From contig JAHRBC010000001.1 of assembly GCA_022702545.1 (NCBI GenBank), positions 7,688,001-7,752,000 on the forward strand: a stretch of DNA of 64,000 bases, read 5' to 3'. A program made the position numbers and the translations under genes. The notes below the pieces were generated by a model that did not search any database, was not told the origin of the DNA, and saw only the letters and a program-made list of their open reading frames with translations. The DNA comes from Phycomyces nitens (lineage: Eukaryota; Mucoromycota; Mucoromycetes; Mucorales; Phycomycetaceae). Position 1 is the stretch's first letter; every line of letters begins with the position of its first letter. Below are positions 1-14,113 of the stretch, piece by piece.

Positions 1-719
1 TCAAAGTAGTTTCTATTTGACAAGACCAACAGCAGTCTACTTTTTGAGACCATATTAGTTTTGTTTCAAATGGCTGAGGACTGACCTCAATATATTTAAA
101 AGTGTGGATACATCTTTAAGATATGTTGGATTCATTCGGGAAATTCACTTTATTTGAGAATTCATACTGCGAATGTATCTGATTATTGTCAGAAAATTAT
201 ACAAGTAGCTATAAATGGCAAGGAAAATAAAATCATGTTGGCTAGTTAATACTTGCAGTACTTGTCGATTGGTTTCAAATCATCAGCAGGGGATGTTAAT
301 CGTTGTAATTTGCACAAGCTATTGGAAAAGCTGAGAATAGATGATAATATAGTCATAAGTGTTTGCTTCGTACATTGATATCACAATATTTCTCTTTACC
401 TTTGAATTTTTCCTACATCTTTACAAAAACAGGACTATAATGTAGGCTTTCTTGACTACTGTGAATGTCATACTTTTAAAAAAAAATCTTTAGAAACAAG
501 CACCTTGCCCTTTTGATTTTATACTGTGATAACATGGCTTTTTTAATCCGAATCTATGGGGGTCAAGACCAAAGTACTTGGGATTTTTATATCCAACAAC
601 AGATATAACGCTTTGTCTCTTTAATTATGTATATTCATGAGATGTATAGACATTGTTCTTTAAGATATTACTTTTACAGTGATAAAAATATATTATATTT
701 AATAAATAATGCTCAATTT

Positions 720-1830
720 TATTTTTCTTCAAGTGACAAACTGATCATCCGTATAAAGACTATATATTTCACAAACATCTACATTTACCATTTTCCAGAT
801 TTCTTGAAAAGCTTCTTTCAATTCTTTTTGATTGGTAGGTTTGGGGAACCTAATTCTCAAAAGATCATAGAAATTAGTCCAGATATTTTCTACATGGCTC
901 AAGTTAGGACTATTTAATAAGCACTTCAAAACCTTTAAGCCGAAATTGTTTTTATACATTTCTAAAATTGATACGTTGTGAGAGATGGTGTTGTCTTTTT
1001 ATAAAAGTAGCCATGGTTATCTGCATTAATAATATCATTGTCTAATAGCAAAAGACAGTCTTTAAAACCTAGTATTTTTTTTGGTAATCATGTTAATATC
1101 CGGTATGACTAATGGTCCAACCCCTCCTGACCAGATACACCTCAAGACCATAATAATGCCTCGATTTTTTGAACATCTGTAGCAAGATAGTCATGGTAGT
1201 GCTTTTTATTAGGCGCAGACCAAATATTGTCAAATCCATTCTTAAATAGAGTGAACTTGGGATCATCACCCCAAATCACCTTTTCCCATTGTTTATCCCG
1301 ATTTTTTTTTTACAATTTTGTAAAAAGCATAGTCCCCAAAAATATGCTCGTTAAACAGAAAATAATTCACAATACTTAAATATGAATGAATGTCAGCTCT
1401 CCAAAGATTTACTAAAAGTCTTTGAAAAAACCAGACCTCTCTCTTATTTTATTGAATGTCCAAAGTAGCAAAATTTCTGTACCAATTTCTCTTCAATTCA
1501 AAAACAAGATATTTTTCTTCTCTGCGTGTAAGTAGTCTTAATTTTTTGGGTGGCTTCTTGTCATTATCAAATCAGGTTTCCTTGTGTTTTTTAAGAATAA
1601 AAGAGATTTTTGAAAGGAGTATGTTTTCGTATCTGGGAATTTTTGCAGGTTTCATTCCGTCTACGTTAAATTGAGTTATGGCTCCTTTTATTAATCTGAA
1701 AGTCTTTAAAGATCTTATGAAGTTGAACATTTTGTACTTTAGGTAGCTTGTTAAAGATACCAATAGAATTTAAGAGGTTGAGAAAAGTAAAGTGTAAAGG
1801 TGGATTAAAAACGAAGGCCCGATGTTGAAA
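720..1830 (-). mobile_element. Tc1/mariner-like transposase relic A (decayed)
   Basis: Reading the minus strand gives broken stretches typical of a Tc1-type DDE transposase. Near 1290-1180 there is a 'WGDDPKFTLFKNG...IW' block, like the catalytic-Asp region WSDESKF. Near 940-730 there is 'NSPNLSHVENIW' followed by 'KELKEAFQEIWK', the counterpart of the third-Asp motif SPDLNPIENLW and its C-terminal helix. Stops and frameshifts interrupt every frame and the catalytic Asp of SPDLN has become Asn, so this is a dead copy. I could not define terminal inverted repeats. Family assignment rests on these motifs; the ends are approximate. Confidence 0.7.
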
Positions 1831-2079
1831 AGCAAATGGTTTACTCTAGACACTATATTAGTCTGTGCTTTTTCCTGTTTAAGCATACGTTGATTGATTG
1901 TTCTGGTCTAACAATCAATTCTCCGATATTCTTGATAGAATTAGTAGTGTATTTGACCTCACCCTGATTGTTTTTGACTTATGTATAGCTGGATTATTTT
2001 AGTAATAGTATTTCAATGTCAAAAGGTTCTTTAAATAGTGACACTGAGTTCTCTTCCTCTGTAAACAACACAGTACCTG

Positions 2080-3400
2080 TCATAAATATCTAATGTTTCC
2101 ACTTTCCGGGTTTCTTGCAGTTTCATTAAACTCTTTCGGACTGATGAGCTTGCAAGACCTCATTCTCAAAAGATCATGGAAGACACAAAATATTTTCTAT
2201 CGGACTCATGTCTGGACTATTTGGTGAACACTCCAAGACTTTTAAGCAGAATTCCTTTTTATACATTTCTGGTATTGCTGCCTTTTGAGATATGGTATTG
2301 GATCTTTAATAAAGATATTCACCTTTCCGTGCATTAAAATTATTTCTATAAAATAGCAGAATACACTCTTTCAAATATTGTACATATTCTTTAGTATTCA
2401 TTCTGTCATTCGGTATAACAAGTAGACCAACTCCTCTTGACAAGATATACATCATGACCATATTAGAATCTCTGTTTCCTTGTAATTTTGGAGCAAGACC
2501 GTCAGGATGATACTTTTCGCTAGGCTCCCACCAAGTATAGCTGTGGACATTCTTAAAGAGAGTGAACTTGAAATCGTGTCTTCAGATCACCTGTCGTGCT
2601 TTAGGGTATTAAAACAGTAAAAATAATGAAATGGAAAATAGACAGTGAGTACTTTGAGACTATATAGGCTTGTCTTTATTAAGATACAAAATGTGCCGCT
2701 CTTTATATAATCTTTCAATCTGCTGTTATACAAGATCTTGGACTTTCTGATATGTGTGGTCTTTCACCAATATTAAGATATTAGATGGAATAAGCTTCTG
2801 AGCCCAATATCTATGTTACTATTATTCTGATTCATTGCCATACCTCGTCTATCGTACCTTATTAGCTCTCAGCTAATCTGTACTTATAGCTTATGTATAT
2901 GTAAAATATACATTAATAAGGCTGGATCACCACAACTCCTACTTTCTTACAGTGTTGCAAATGGTATAGCGCTCGAAAATGTACTCCTTAGACAGTAAAA
3001 TGTTCTAAAGAGTTGCACATGAGCGCACATTTACTTTGAGCAAAGTCTTACTAATAACCTTTGTACAAACATGTTTCCCTATCTTTTTGTTCATCGAAAG
3101 TCCCAAGTCGGCCAAAGTTTGACAGCGATTTCTCTTCAATTTGTTTTAAAAAAATGATTTTCAGATGTCAGTACCTTTGTACTTAACATTTTATTGTCAG
3201 TGAGAGATCCAGTCTACTGGTATATTTTTCTTTGAGAATACAAGAGGTTGTTGAACGTAGTGTGTTTCTGTATCTGCCAGTGTCTAAAACATTCTCTCCA
3301 CTAATGTTTAATGCAATTATGAACCCATTTTTAAATGTGAAATCTTTCAAAGATTCTTGTAAGGCTGAGAACTTTGTGCTTTAGTCATGTTAAATTAATA
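2080..3400 (-). mobile_element. Tc1/mariner-like transposase relic B (decayed)
   Basis: This stretch repeats relic A in the same order and orientation with heavy divergence. Both contain 'ctcattctcaaaagatcat' or 'ctaattctcaaaagatcat', then a shared 'tttttatacatttct' block, a 'cctcttgacaagat/cctcctgaccagat' block, and 'taaagagagtgaacttg' or 'taaatagagtgaacttg'. It is therefore a second, independently decayed copy of the same family lying about 1.3 kb away. No long frame survives. The 82-aa plus-strand frame at 3374-3622 lies at its edge and is not considered a gene. Confidence 0.62.
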
Positions 3401-3619
3401 ATAGAATCCAAGAGACTGAGTAAAGCATATTTCAAAAGAGTACAAAGAAACGAGATTGAATCGCAGATATCTTATTCTAGCCCCCATATAAGTCTATGGC
3501 CTTACTTGTCCAAGTATACATTAATTGATCTTTCTAGTCTCAATCAGTTTTTCATTATTATTGACAGAATTATTAGTTTGATTGACGATGTATGTATACT
3601 TTTCAGACCGATGGACATT

Positions 3620-4670
3620 TGAGCTATATTACTAATAATCTTCCAAAGCCAAAATATTTTCTTGAGTAATGGTATCGCATTTTTGTCGTAAACAAAAAGC
3701 ACACTATTTATTACTCGCTAGATCTATCCTTAATGGAATATTTCCAGAGAAATTGAGTAGTCATCTAAAAATGTAAAATAACGAATGAAAAAGAGAAAAG
3801 AATTCATTTCGATCTGGTGTCACCATTGACTCTTACATCGATGAAAGTTTCATAAACGTTCTTCTTGATGCTGCCTCAACAAGTTATTATAGCAAATAAG
3901 ATGCATAGTTATATAAGACGCAATAAAAAATAATAAGAACCTTATCAAGTATACTGAAACTAGCGTGTATTTTTAATACCCATTTGGCTAATTTGTGTTC
4001 CTGCTTGTACAAAAATCAATCATTTTGAACAAGTGCACAGACCTGCTTAGATTACCTAAAAGTCATGAAGAAACCAATCGCCGTTACAACAAAACATACT
4101 GTCTTTAAAGATATTGCTACACCGATAAAGACCAACCTTCAACTTGTTGTTTACTTCTTTACTTCTTTCATTCTTTCCTTTTAAAATCAATAATTTCTGC
4201 AATAAACCTATTATGGGTAAGAAAAATATTTCGACACCGTGCTTCGTCATCACCAAAAATTGTGATGATCTCACATACCAAAGAAAAATCTATAAAGAAA
4301 GGGCACCAGCGCGCCTGTTCTTGTTTCTGTTTCTTTCCTTCTCTTTTCATTTACTCATCACTTCTTCCCAGGTATTTCAAGGTAAGTATTTTCTTCTACA
4401 TCCTTTCATATTTCTGTTTCCCATACCTTCAAAATGAATGTTCGCGCATTTTTGGTGATGGATGGATGTTTTTGATGGTGTTTTTGACCTATTATATTTC
4501 CGTGTCAATAGACCTATCTCACCTTACTATACTTGTATATTCCATCTATCTATGATCATCCCTCATTGTATCCCCAACATTTTTGTGTTCTTCAGCCATA
4601 TTCAGACAATAAACACGTATCATCACGTAAGTTATATTATACACTCATTTTTTTTGAACGTTTAATGAAC
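3620..4670. other. AT-rich intergenic stretch, no gene recognised
   Basis: Short frames exist on both strands between 4050 and 4670, but they are hydrophobic, phenylalanine-rich translations of T-rich DNA with no recognisable motif. I see no tRNA, no splice-site chain and no conserved domain here. Confidence 0.5.
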
Positions 4671-4674
4671 TTTT

Positions 4675-4960
4675 CTACACTTTAGTGCAAGGTCTTACGC
4701 GTTGGTTCCTATGGATGTACTCAAACAAACATCGCAGCCATCTGGTATCGTCTACTAAGCTATTCGGTGTCCATGGTTGCTGGCAGTTTTGATCTAAGGA
4801 AGCAAGGCAAGCTAGGCGGAGATATATTTCCGCCTGGTACTCATGGTTCCAAAGATCGTCGCGGTCCTGAACAGTCTTCATCAGTTCATCTATCGTTCTG
4901 ATGAATGACTGTTCAGCGGGTTATGCTGGTGGTCTATTTCCAGCGGGTCAGGGTTGTCTC
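4675..4960 (-). other. GC-richer island with a 68-aa minus-strand frame, unknown
   Basis: Base composition rises clearly above the flanks and one minus-strand frame (start 4881, stop at 4675) stays open. It can be extended upstream in frame by about a dozen codons to near 4920. The translation is mixed and not low-complexity ('RDDLWNHEYQAEIYLRLACL', 'PNSLVDDTRWLRCLFEYIH'), unlike the surrounding noise frames. I do not recognise it. It could be the last exon of a captured gene fragment or a piece of a transposon ORF. Confidence 0.35.
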
Positions 4961-4979
4961 TGTTTGTATTTATGAATTA

Positions 4980-7900
4980 GTCAGCAACAAAATCCTATCA
5001 ATGATTTTCATTTTAATTGCTATTTTATTCGTATCGTTGTATTTACTTGTAAATTAAGTGTAATGTATGGAAATCTTATCTTGTCACATCCGCTATATCT
5101 ATATATTCATTGTTAATTATTCTTTGTTTATGTTTATACATATAATATGAGTATTGATACTTTTTTTTTGGAAATTATAATTGTTTATTATTTAATGAAT
5201 CTTTTGAATAAATTCATTACATAAAATACAAGTTATGGAACTAAATATTAGTGTATATGATTTTTGATAAAAGTAAATTATAATACTGGTATTTTTGATA
5301 AAAAGTAAATACTTGATATTACTATACCTTTGTCATTACTATAACAATTTTATGGATTAAAAAACAATCTATTTTTATCCATTTATAGCAACCACCCCAT
5401 TTAGGATGTGAAGACAATAACTTTTGTAAGTATATACTGTCATCATCCCACGCAACAAATTATCTAAAATATCCTCATTAGATACAACAAAAAGTATAAT
5501 TTTATTTGAATTTATTTGTACTTTTCGAATATGGCAGTTTGGGTTGTACTTGTTGTTATTCTGTTATAACTTATCTTCACATCTATTATGAAAGAATATG
5601 CATTTGGAGCAATTACTCCGAATTATCTTTTTCATTGTTGAATACGACTTTGAAATAGTGTATTTTAATAGCAAACTCTTTAAAATTATGCGTTAACGAA
5701 AATTCCTTTTTTATAAAGTCTTTTTGTAACTTATTTAGCCATAATTTTCTCCAGTCTCATTTCTACTTCATCCGTTTCAGGCAAAGTTTAATGTCCTTTT
5801 TTTTCTAGTTCAGAGCAAATTTCATTTTTTATTGAATACAAGAACTATTTGTGTTATTGATACGTTGTGTGTAGCTCCATATTTCCGGCTGGCCCAAACA
5901 TATCATATCTTCCCAAATCTTTCTGTATCGATTATGTAAACATATTGGTTAAGTAATGACCTTGGGAAGAACATGATTGCTACGTCTGGCGCAGCAATCA
6001 ATTGAAAATCATAAGGATTGTAACAAAGAACCCCAACAATATTTATCTATTCCTATCTATCTTATTCATTATTAACTATCCAAAGAAGCATGATCTATCC
6101 CAACATTTTAACAATAGCTTAGTAATATCATACTAATTATATTATATTATTTATTATCAAAATATCTATATAAACATCGAAATGATGAAAGCAATAAACA
6201 ATATCCTTACACTTCACTTCTTTTCTTTTATACATCTTTCTCAAGAGAACAAGCTGCCGATTGCCAATATTTGGGCTAAGGAGTTGTTAGAGGAGATTGA
6301 TATTTATTCTCTTTTTCTTTTAACCGTTTGGACCACTTCATTACATAAACCAACACAGCCCGTCTCATTATCAATTTTTTCTTTCCAATGACAGATCTAG
6401 TTGCCTTGTATATTTAAAAAGATACCATATTGTTGAGCGTGGTATGGTTTTATGTTTAGCAAAGTCTGCAATTCTTATTTAGCTCATGGTAAGTTGGCTT
6501 GCGGCTTTTTTTCTTAAATTCAAAATCGTTTGTAAGCTATTATAGGGTCGAGAACATTGAAATTTAAGATTTCTGTTAAAGATGTTGGTCTAATGTAAGA
6601 AATTAACAAAACAAATATTTAAAGATGTACTGAGAAAGGAGCATATGAGATTGAATGATGAATATTTTGATCTTGACTCTGAGAATTGTAAAAGCTTCCT
6701 TTGGCCTTTCTCTGTCTTGGGCACTACACACAATTATATCGCAAATATCTTTCGAGTGTATGAATTAACACACTAGCTACCTAAAAACTTCTTGCCACAA
6801 AACACTATATAATTATATAAATGATAAATACATAGTGTTTATCCCCTTTCGTTTTTAACTGTGTCGTTAATAAATTCGAGTCCAAGTGCTTTATACAAAT
6901 ACAAAATGCACGTTGGCAAATTTCTTTTTTAATAATGCTCTATTTTAATCTTTGTATTTTTTGCTCCTTATTTGACTTGATTTTCTTGATCCAGTCAAAG
7001 TCTATTACTTCCTACAGAGGTAAAAGTTTCCATAAACATTCTAAATTAACTTTTCTCTTTTTGTTTGAATGCTTTTAATAAGCCGGTTTCATAGGCTGTA
7101 GTAACTCTTGAGTCATGAATATGGCAAGGAACACTCAAAACACCCCAAGAGCTTATCTTATTAAGTTTATAAGAGACACTTTGTAGAGAGTATCTTTGGT
7201 TTTAAAAAAGGTTCTTTCATATCTTGCGTACATTAATTCATGTAGAATGCGGTGATACCCAAAATATATGTTTTTTAAAAATGCTGGTTTTTTTGACTCG
7301 CATATTGTGTAAATATCTAACCCTTCGTTTAAATACATGCCTCTTTAAACACAAATATTTGATAAGAATCAAAACACTCTTTAGCTTATCGTGAGCCATA
7401 ATCTTGTCCAACAATTGTTTCATCAAGATCTGAAAAACCCCTTGTATTTTTGAATGCCAAGAATTACACCATGACTTTAAAGAAATATCAAACTAACTTT
7501 GACTGGATGCTATATTTCTTGTCGGAAGCATTGTAATAGATAGACACCCGAAAATGATTTATGTGCCAAAGAGAAAAATAAAATCAAGGTGGTTCCTGCT
7601 TTTATATAGGCATACTTTCAGTAGTTTTTACGTTTACAACATCTATACAATTCATGGGATACTACGTGCAGATTATCAAGTATGGAAATATATATCACGA
7701 TACTAAAGAAAAACTCGCGATTTAGCATTTGTAACAGAGACAAAACCCAAAATAGTGATCTGTGCTTTAAACTCATTACTAGTAGGTTCTTGAGTACATC
7801 TTTACGCCAGATATCTTGCGAACCAAATAATATTACTAAACTTACTGGTAAACATAACTTTGATCCAAACAATCAACTTTGGGTGGGGGTTACACCTGTA

Positions 7901-10054
7901 CGTACAAAAAGGAAATACTAAAGACGTTGGATAAAATTATATTAAATTATGCTTTAAAGGTGTTATAGCATAGTGTAATAATAATATGGTGAGATGATCC
8001 TCATAAGAACGTCCAAAAGATTGATGTCTTGTAGGTATTTTGCTTTATCGACAGCTTGGTTTGTATATCTTATTATCTTGTACCTATTAATATTACTATA
8101 TGTGATATTGCTTACTACTATAAAGCAAGCATCAAGAAAAGTAATATATTTTCGACATCATGTATTCAAAAAAATATTTTCTTGTTTTTACAAGGTAAAA
8201 ATAAAGAATAATATCCCTTTTTTGTGTTTTAAAGAAATTACTTGGTAAAATGCAATATTTTAAGTATATACATCAATATATAGGAGGCTTATTTTATTTG
8301 CTTGTGTTTTAGACAAGGTTTTAAATATCGAGATAAATATAAATAGTTTCTCATATATCTCGTAAAATGCCCGAATCTCTTGGACTAGGGGAATTATTTG
8401 AATTATAAGTACTCTGTGGAATATAATGCAGTACAAGAACTTTGATTTGGACATATCATCAAGTGTCCAATAGTTTGTCCTAATGATACTGTATTCATTC
8501 TGGCTTTAATTTCTTTTTAATAACACTCTCGCAAAGTGTTGATAATTATAACAAATAAAAGATAACAACAATATTCCAAAGAAAAGTCTAGATATGTGTA
8601 CATTATCATTATTTTTACATGTTGATGAGGTTATAGTGTGAAAATTTAGTTTATAATTTAAAGAAATTGAATAATAGTTTGTATAACTTGTCAAACTCTG
8701 CGTGATAAATGAGATCAGAATCGTTGATTTGGGTTCGCTTGGCAGTTATTGGGCCTATGCATTTTTCAAATATCTGACAGCTGTATTAGAAAGTCCCCTA
8801 AGCTTTGCTTGGCAATTTTTATTTTTTATAAATGTCCGCCATTGAGTATATGATCCAAAATTTGTGTATGTTTTTAGCTCATAAAGACTAAAATATGTAT
8901 GGATGTATTGTTTAAAGTCTAGTATAATATGTTTTAAAAATTATAGGTAACCGGGCTCAAGGCACAATATGTCTAGTCATAATAAAAGTGGCTATTGGTG
9001 CTATTAATGTAATATTGTAAAATACTTTTATTGATCTTTAAAGGTCAAAAGTGAAGAAATTCTTAATCTTATGCAGGCAAAATTTGCTTTTATTAATCTA
9101 TTTATGGGCTAGTTATATTAATATACCTATGATACTTGTCTTTAGATATTTTTGAATGTCATTGTCTGAAACCATAATATGTTTATTTATACAGCTCAAA
9201 AAAATCGTGCTCATTGACCTATTGTTACTATTAGTACTCAAAATGGCTTGATGTAACCTATCAAAAGTGAAAGTATCGTATCAAGGATACATTAAAAAAA
9301 TATTCTTGAAACGATCCGGACTATACAAAAAATCCGAACCACTTTCGAAGTTAATATAGTACAAGACTGCCTTTATAACTTTCAAAGAATATGTATGCAT
9401 TTATAGTTTTATTATTAAGTTTCTGATATTTTATGTCATGGATCCAAATGTACTACTCCTTTCAATATAAATTTACATCAATACTCGTGTCATCACATAC
9501 TTACCTAAGTTTAAAAGTGGAAAATAAGACAAAAACTATAGAATATTTCCAAAAATAAAATTATTTTGTGATATTCAAATGGCTGTATTATACTTGTGTT
9601 TCACTGATAGAGTAATTCATAGAAATCTCAAGTAAATATTCCATAAATGTGTATTGCCAAGTCGCTTTATAAATAGCCCAAAGTAAAAGCATATTTACCA
9701 GAAACTCTAGAAAGATTATTTGACTTGTAAATGTAGTAATATAGATGTCGTGCTCTTGACTGATAATTTAGATAATATATTGACTTATACTCCACACATC
9801 TGAGTTACCAATTTCAAGCCAGAGCTTGGTATACTTTAAGTGTATTTATATCTAAGCAATATCATCAAGTAGTCAAATCACTAAATTATATCTCCAAATT
9901 TAAGTGCAAAGTCAAATATAAATATTACATAAATACCCGGCGGTTTTTCGGTTTATACTTTTCATACAAACATTTTTCACATCTCTCATTTACAAGCCTT
10001 AAAACCTAGACTTGAACAAGCATCTTAATTTTTATTTACTCGCTTACTCTCACA
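4980..10054. other. Gene-poor AT-rich region upstream of the ABC transporter
   Basis: Five kilobases with no convincing coding frame. Small overlapping frames around 7150-8250 and 8260-8690 translate to low-information sequence on both strands. It probably holds further degraded repeats, but I could not tie them to a named family. The last part (about 9940-10054) is the promoter of the ABC transporter gene. Confidence 0.5.
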
Positions 10055-13000
10055 ATGGCGACCTCAGACTACTATCGACTATCATCGTCAAAAAGTCAAG
10101 CGTTCCAGGGAGAATCAACTGCCCACATAGTACCACTCGATACCAATGATGAAAGGTCTTTGCAAGAAACCGCAAGTCTCTCTAAAAGCTTTTCCGCTCA
10201 AAAGGTCGAGATTGAGCAAAAGGATTCTAAAAAGAAAAACAAGGACAAGGAACCTATGGTCGGCTTCTGGGCAATATTTCGATACTCAACTCGTCTCGAT
10301 AAATTAATGATCACGACCGCTTTTACCTGCTCTGTCATGCTCGGTGCGGTCCAGCCTATGTCTTTTGGTGTTCTCGGTGGATTTTTGAAGAAGCTTCAGA
10401 TAGCTGCAGAGAATAATGAAAACATCCTGGACGCTACGGTCGGACAAATCCTTATTTTTGCATATCTTGGTGTTTTTATTACACTTATTGCCTACACCGC
10501 CAATACTCTATGGGTCATCAGTGGTGAAAACCAAGCGCGACGTATTCGTCAACTCTATGTACACGCTATTCTCCGTCAAGACATGACCTGGTTCGATAAC
10601 GCTGGCGAAGGTTCTCTCAACACCCGTCTAACAGTCGATACCCAAATGATTCAAGAAGGCATTTCCGAAAAGTTTGGACTCTACGTCACGGCAGTTTCAC
10701 AATGTTTTGTTGGATTCTGTGGCGCGTTTGGCCTCGGTTGGAGACTTGCTATTATTATGTTGGCTCCTATGCCTTTAATAATTGGAGTCGGTATGATATC
10801 AAGCTCCCTTACCACAAAGTACACGCTCAAATCCCAGGATAGCTATGCTGAGGCTGGATCAATTGCTGAACAGGTCTTCTCCGGAATTCGCACTGTCTAC
10901 TCTTTCTCTCTCCAAGGCCGTTTCTCTGCTTTATACAATCTCAAACTTGACAAAGCCATGCAAATTGGTATCAAACGCGGTTACATCTCTGGTGTTGGTC
11001 TGGGTTTATCTATGCTTATCCTTTATGCTACCTACTCTCTCGCTTTTTGGTATGGCTCCAAGCTTGTCTTTGATGGAATTATGAGTGGTGCCTTTGTTCT
11101 TATGATATTCTTTTGCATGATTATGGGCACCATGTCTATCAGTCAGATACCCACCAGCTTGGCTGCTATTTCTGCTGCTCGTGGTGCAGCTTTTAAGATT
11201 TTTATGACTATCGATCGTGTCCCAGTTATTGACTCTGATTCTACCGAAGGCAGCAAACCTCAAGATATTAGGGGAGAGCTCGAGTTCAAGAATGTCCAGT
11301 TTACTTATCCTACCCGCCCAGATGTTCCTATTCTCAAGAACCTTAGCTTAAAGATTCGTTCAGGCCAAACAGTTGCATTTGTTGGTCCTTCTGGTTCTGG
11401 AAAGTCTACTAGCATTCAGCTGATTCAGCGTTTTTATGATCCCAACTATGGGCAGATTCTTCTTGATGGTCAAGATATCAAGTCTTACAATGTGTTATGG
11501 CTACGCTCTCGGATCGGTGTTGTTAGTCAAGAGCCTGTATTATTCAACATGTCGATTCTTCAAAATTTGCTCATGGGGTCTTCTCACGACATTCCAAAAG
11601 AAGATGTTATCAGTGCCTGTAAACAAGCCAATTGCCACTCGTTTATTTCAGAATTACCACAAGGCTACAACACGCTTGTTGGTGAGCATGGTGGTATGCT
11701 TTCTGGTGGTCAAAAGCAGCGGATTGCCATTGCCCGTGCAATTATCAAGAACCCTTCGATATTGTTACTCGACGAGGTAAAGTATTATAATTAATTTTTT
11801 AATATTATACTTAATAATATTCTCTTTTTAGGCTACTTCTGCCCTTGATACTCAGTCGGAACGCCTGGTTCAAAAGGCTTTGGATGCTGCCTCTGTCAAT
11901 CGTACTACTATCATTATTGCCCATCGTCTCTCAACTATCCGTAACGCTGACTTGATTGTTGTGATGCAGCAAGGCGATATTATTGAACATGGAACTCACA
12001 ACCAGCTGCTTGCCAATGGAGGTGTCTACTCAGAGCTGGTTTCCAAACAGAAGATCGAGATTTCCCGTGCTGAAAGTGTCACTGAACCTGAAGATCACGA
12101 TATCCCAGAGTTCAATAATGTTCAGATTCATGATAGAGATATAAAAACTTCTGTTAAGCGGTCCCAATCAATGCGGCTCTCTAGGTTCAGCACTACTGCC
12201 TCTGTAGATGCCTTTGAAATGAAACGACTTCAAGAAAAAGGTTCAAAGAAGGCTTCTAGACAGAAATCCGCTCCTGTTAGTAGAGTATTCCATATGATGC
12301 GCTCGGAATGGAATCTACTGGCCGCTGGTGTCGTTGGGTCTGCTATCGCTGGTGCTGTGTCTCCTTGTTTTGCTCTTGTGTTTTCTTATACAATTTCGGT
12401 CCTGATTTTTCATGGAAAAGAGTTAGCGCTACCATTCCAAGGGATTAATCTGTACGCTTTTCTTTTCCTTGTTATTGGAATCGTCTCCTTTTTTGGTTTT
12501 ACTGCCCAGACCGTTTTCTTTGAGATTGCCGGCGAACGCTTTACAAAACGGTTTCGTGGTGAGCTATTCCATACTTTGATGCGCCAAGATATTGGGTTTT
12601 ACGATGACCCAGAGAATAGTCTCGGTGGACTGACTTCAAGACTTGCAGTTGATGCCAAAAACGTAAATGAGATGGTTACCAAGTCCTGGGGTGATATTAC
12701 TCAGATAATTGCTACTGCTATTACTGGTAAGTTTCATTACAGTCAATTATTAAAGAAAAACATTTTATTAACATTTTTTATTACATCTTTAAAGGATTAT
12801 GCATTGCTTTCTATCAGAGCTGGCTTCTGACTTTGGTAGTTCTGTGCGTAGCTCCATTTATTATGGGATCAACTGCCTATGAATCTCGAATCAACCGTGG
12901 CTTTGAAGACAAGTCCAAGAAAGCCAATGAACAAAGCGGCGAAGTTGCTGGTGAAGCGATCAAGGAAATCCGTACAGTTGTTGCTCTCAATAAGCAATCT

Positions 13001-14113
13001 TACTTTGAAGACAAGTACTACAAGGCTACCGAGTACCCTCATACACTCGCTAGGCGCAAGGCATGGACTTCTTCGATTGGATTTGGTCTTCAGCAGGGTA
13101 TTGTCTTGTTCACATATGCCTTGGCTTTCTATACCGGTATCCGTTTGATGTCCGAAGGCAAGATTGACTTTACAAAGATGTTTGGTACCACCATGACCAT
13201 CATAACCACTTCTCAAGTCATCGGCCGAGCCAGTGTATTTACTTCCACATTTGCAAAGGCAAAGCATTCTGCCATTGCTGCATTTGAGATTATGGACAGA
13301 GTTCCTTCAATTGACCCAGAACTAGAAGGAATCGAACCTAGCTCTTCTCAAGTCTCTGGTGATATCTCGTTTGAAAACATCACTTTCCGTTATCCTTCTC
13401 GTCCTGATGTCTCTATATTCAATGGTGAATTCAATCTTAACGGAAAGGCCTCTCAGACAATTGCTCTCGTTGGACCTTCTGGGTGTGGAAAATCCACTAC
13501 TATTGGTATGCTCCAGCGTTGGTATGATCCTGTGTCCGGTACAGTCCGTCTTGATAACAGTAATGTCAATAAGTATTCTGTTGGTAATCTGCGAAGCCAT
13601 ATGGCTCTTGTTGGCCAGGAACCTGTCTTATTTGATATGACCATTGGTGAAAACATCCGTTTTGGTGTTGATTCTAAAAATACTGTAACTCAAGATATGG
13701 TTGAAGATTCCTGCCGTGCTGCTAATATTCACAAGTTTATTGTCGGCCTTCCACTTGGTTATGACACTCGTGTGGGCGACAAGGGCTCTCAATTGTCTGG
13801 CGGGCAGAAGCAACGTATTGCAATTGCTCGAGCATTGATCCGCAAACCGCGGGTGCTTCTCTTGGATGAGGCCACTTCAGCTTTGGATTCAGAATCAGAA
13901 AAACTTGTTCAGACGGCAATTGATAATATTTTGGAAGAAGGTGGTCGTACAACCATCACTATTGCCCATCGTCTGTCCACAATTCAAAAGGCTGATCTCA
14001 TTTGTGTCATTAAGGATGGTCATGTTGCTGAGCAGGGAACACACTGGGAATTGCTAAAGTTAAATGGAGTCTATAGTTCTCTTGTACACCAGCAGACACT
14101 TAATGCAATTTAA
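10055..14113 (+). CDS. ABCB-type full ABC transporter (P-glycoprotein/multidrug family)
   Basis: Membrane ATP-driven exporter, 1,311 aa, the usual length for a full TMD-NBD-TMD-NBD transporter. Exons: 10055-11776, 11832-12726, 12795-14113 (introns 55 and 68 nt). NBD1 has Walker [10 protein letters not shown] near residue 445, LSGGQKQR near 548 and [11 protein letters not shown] split exactly by intron 1. NBD2 has GPSGCGKST near 1,097, LSGGQKQR near 1,205 and [17 protein letters not shown]1 spans about 80-370 and TMD2 about 710-1,000. Joining exons 2 and 3 restores '[19 protein letters not shown]', a normal TM segment. The charged N-terminus (KKKNKDKEP) is cytosolic. The family includes multidrug exporters and yeast Ste6-type peptide exporters; substrate cannot be read from sequence. 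Stands alone, with about 680 nt to CTF18. Confidence 0.95.

Noticed and set aside
7618..8248. Cluster of overlapping small frames on both strands
   Set aside because: Frames oppose each other, are AT-driven and have no motif; likely noise in decayed repeat DNA.
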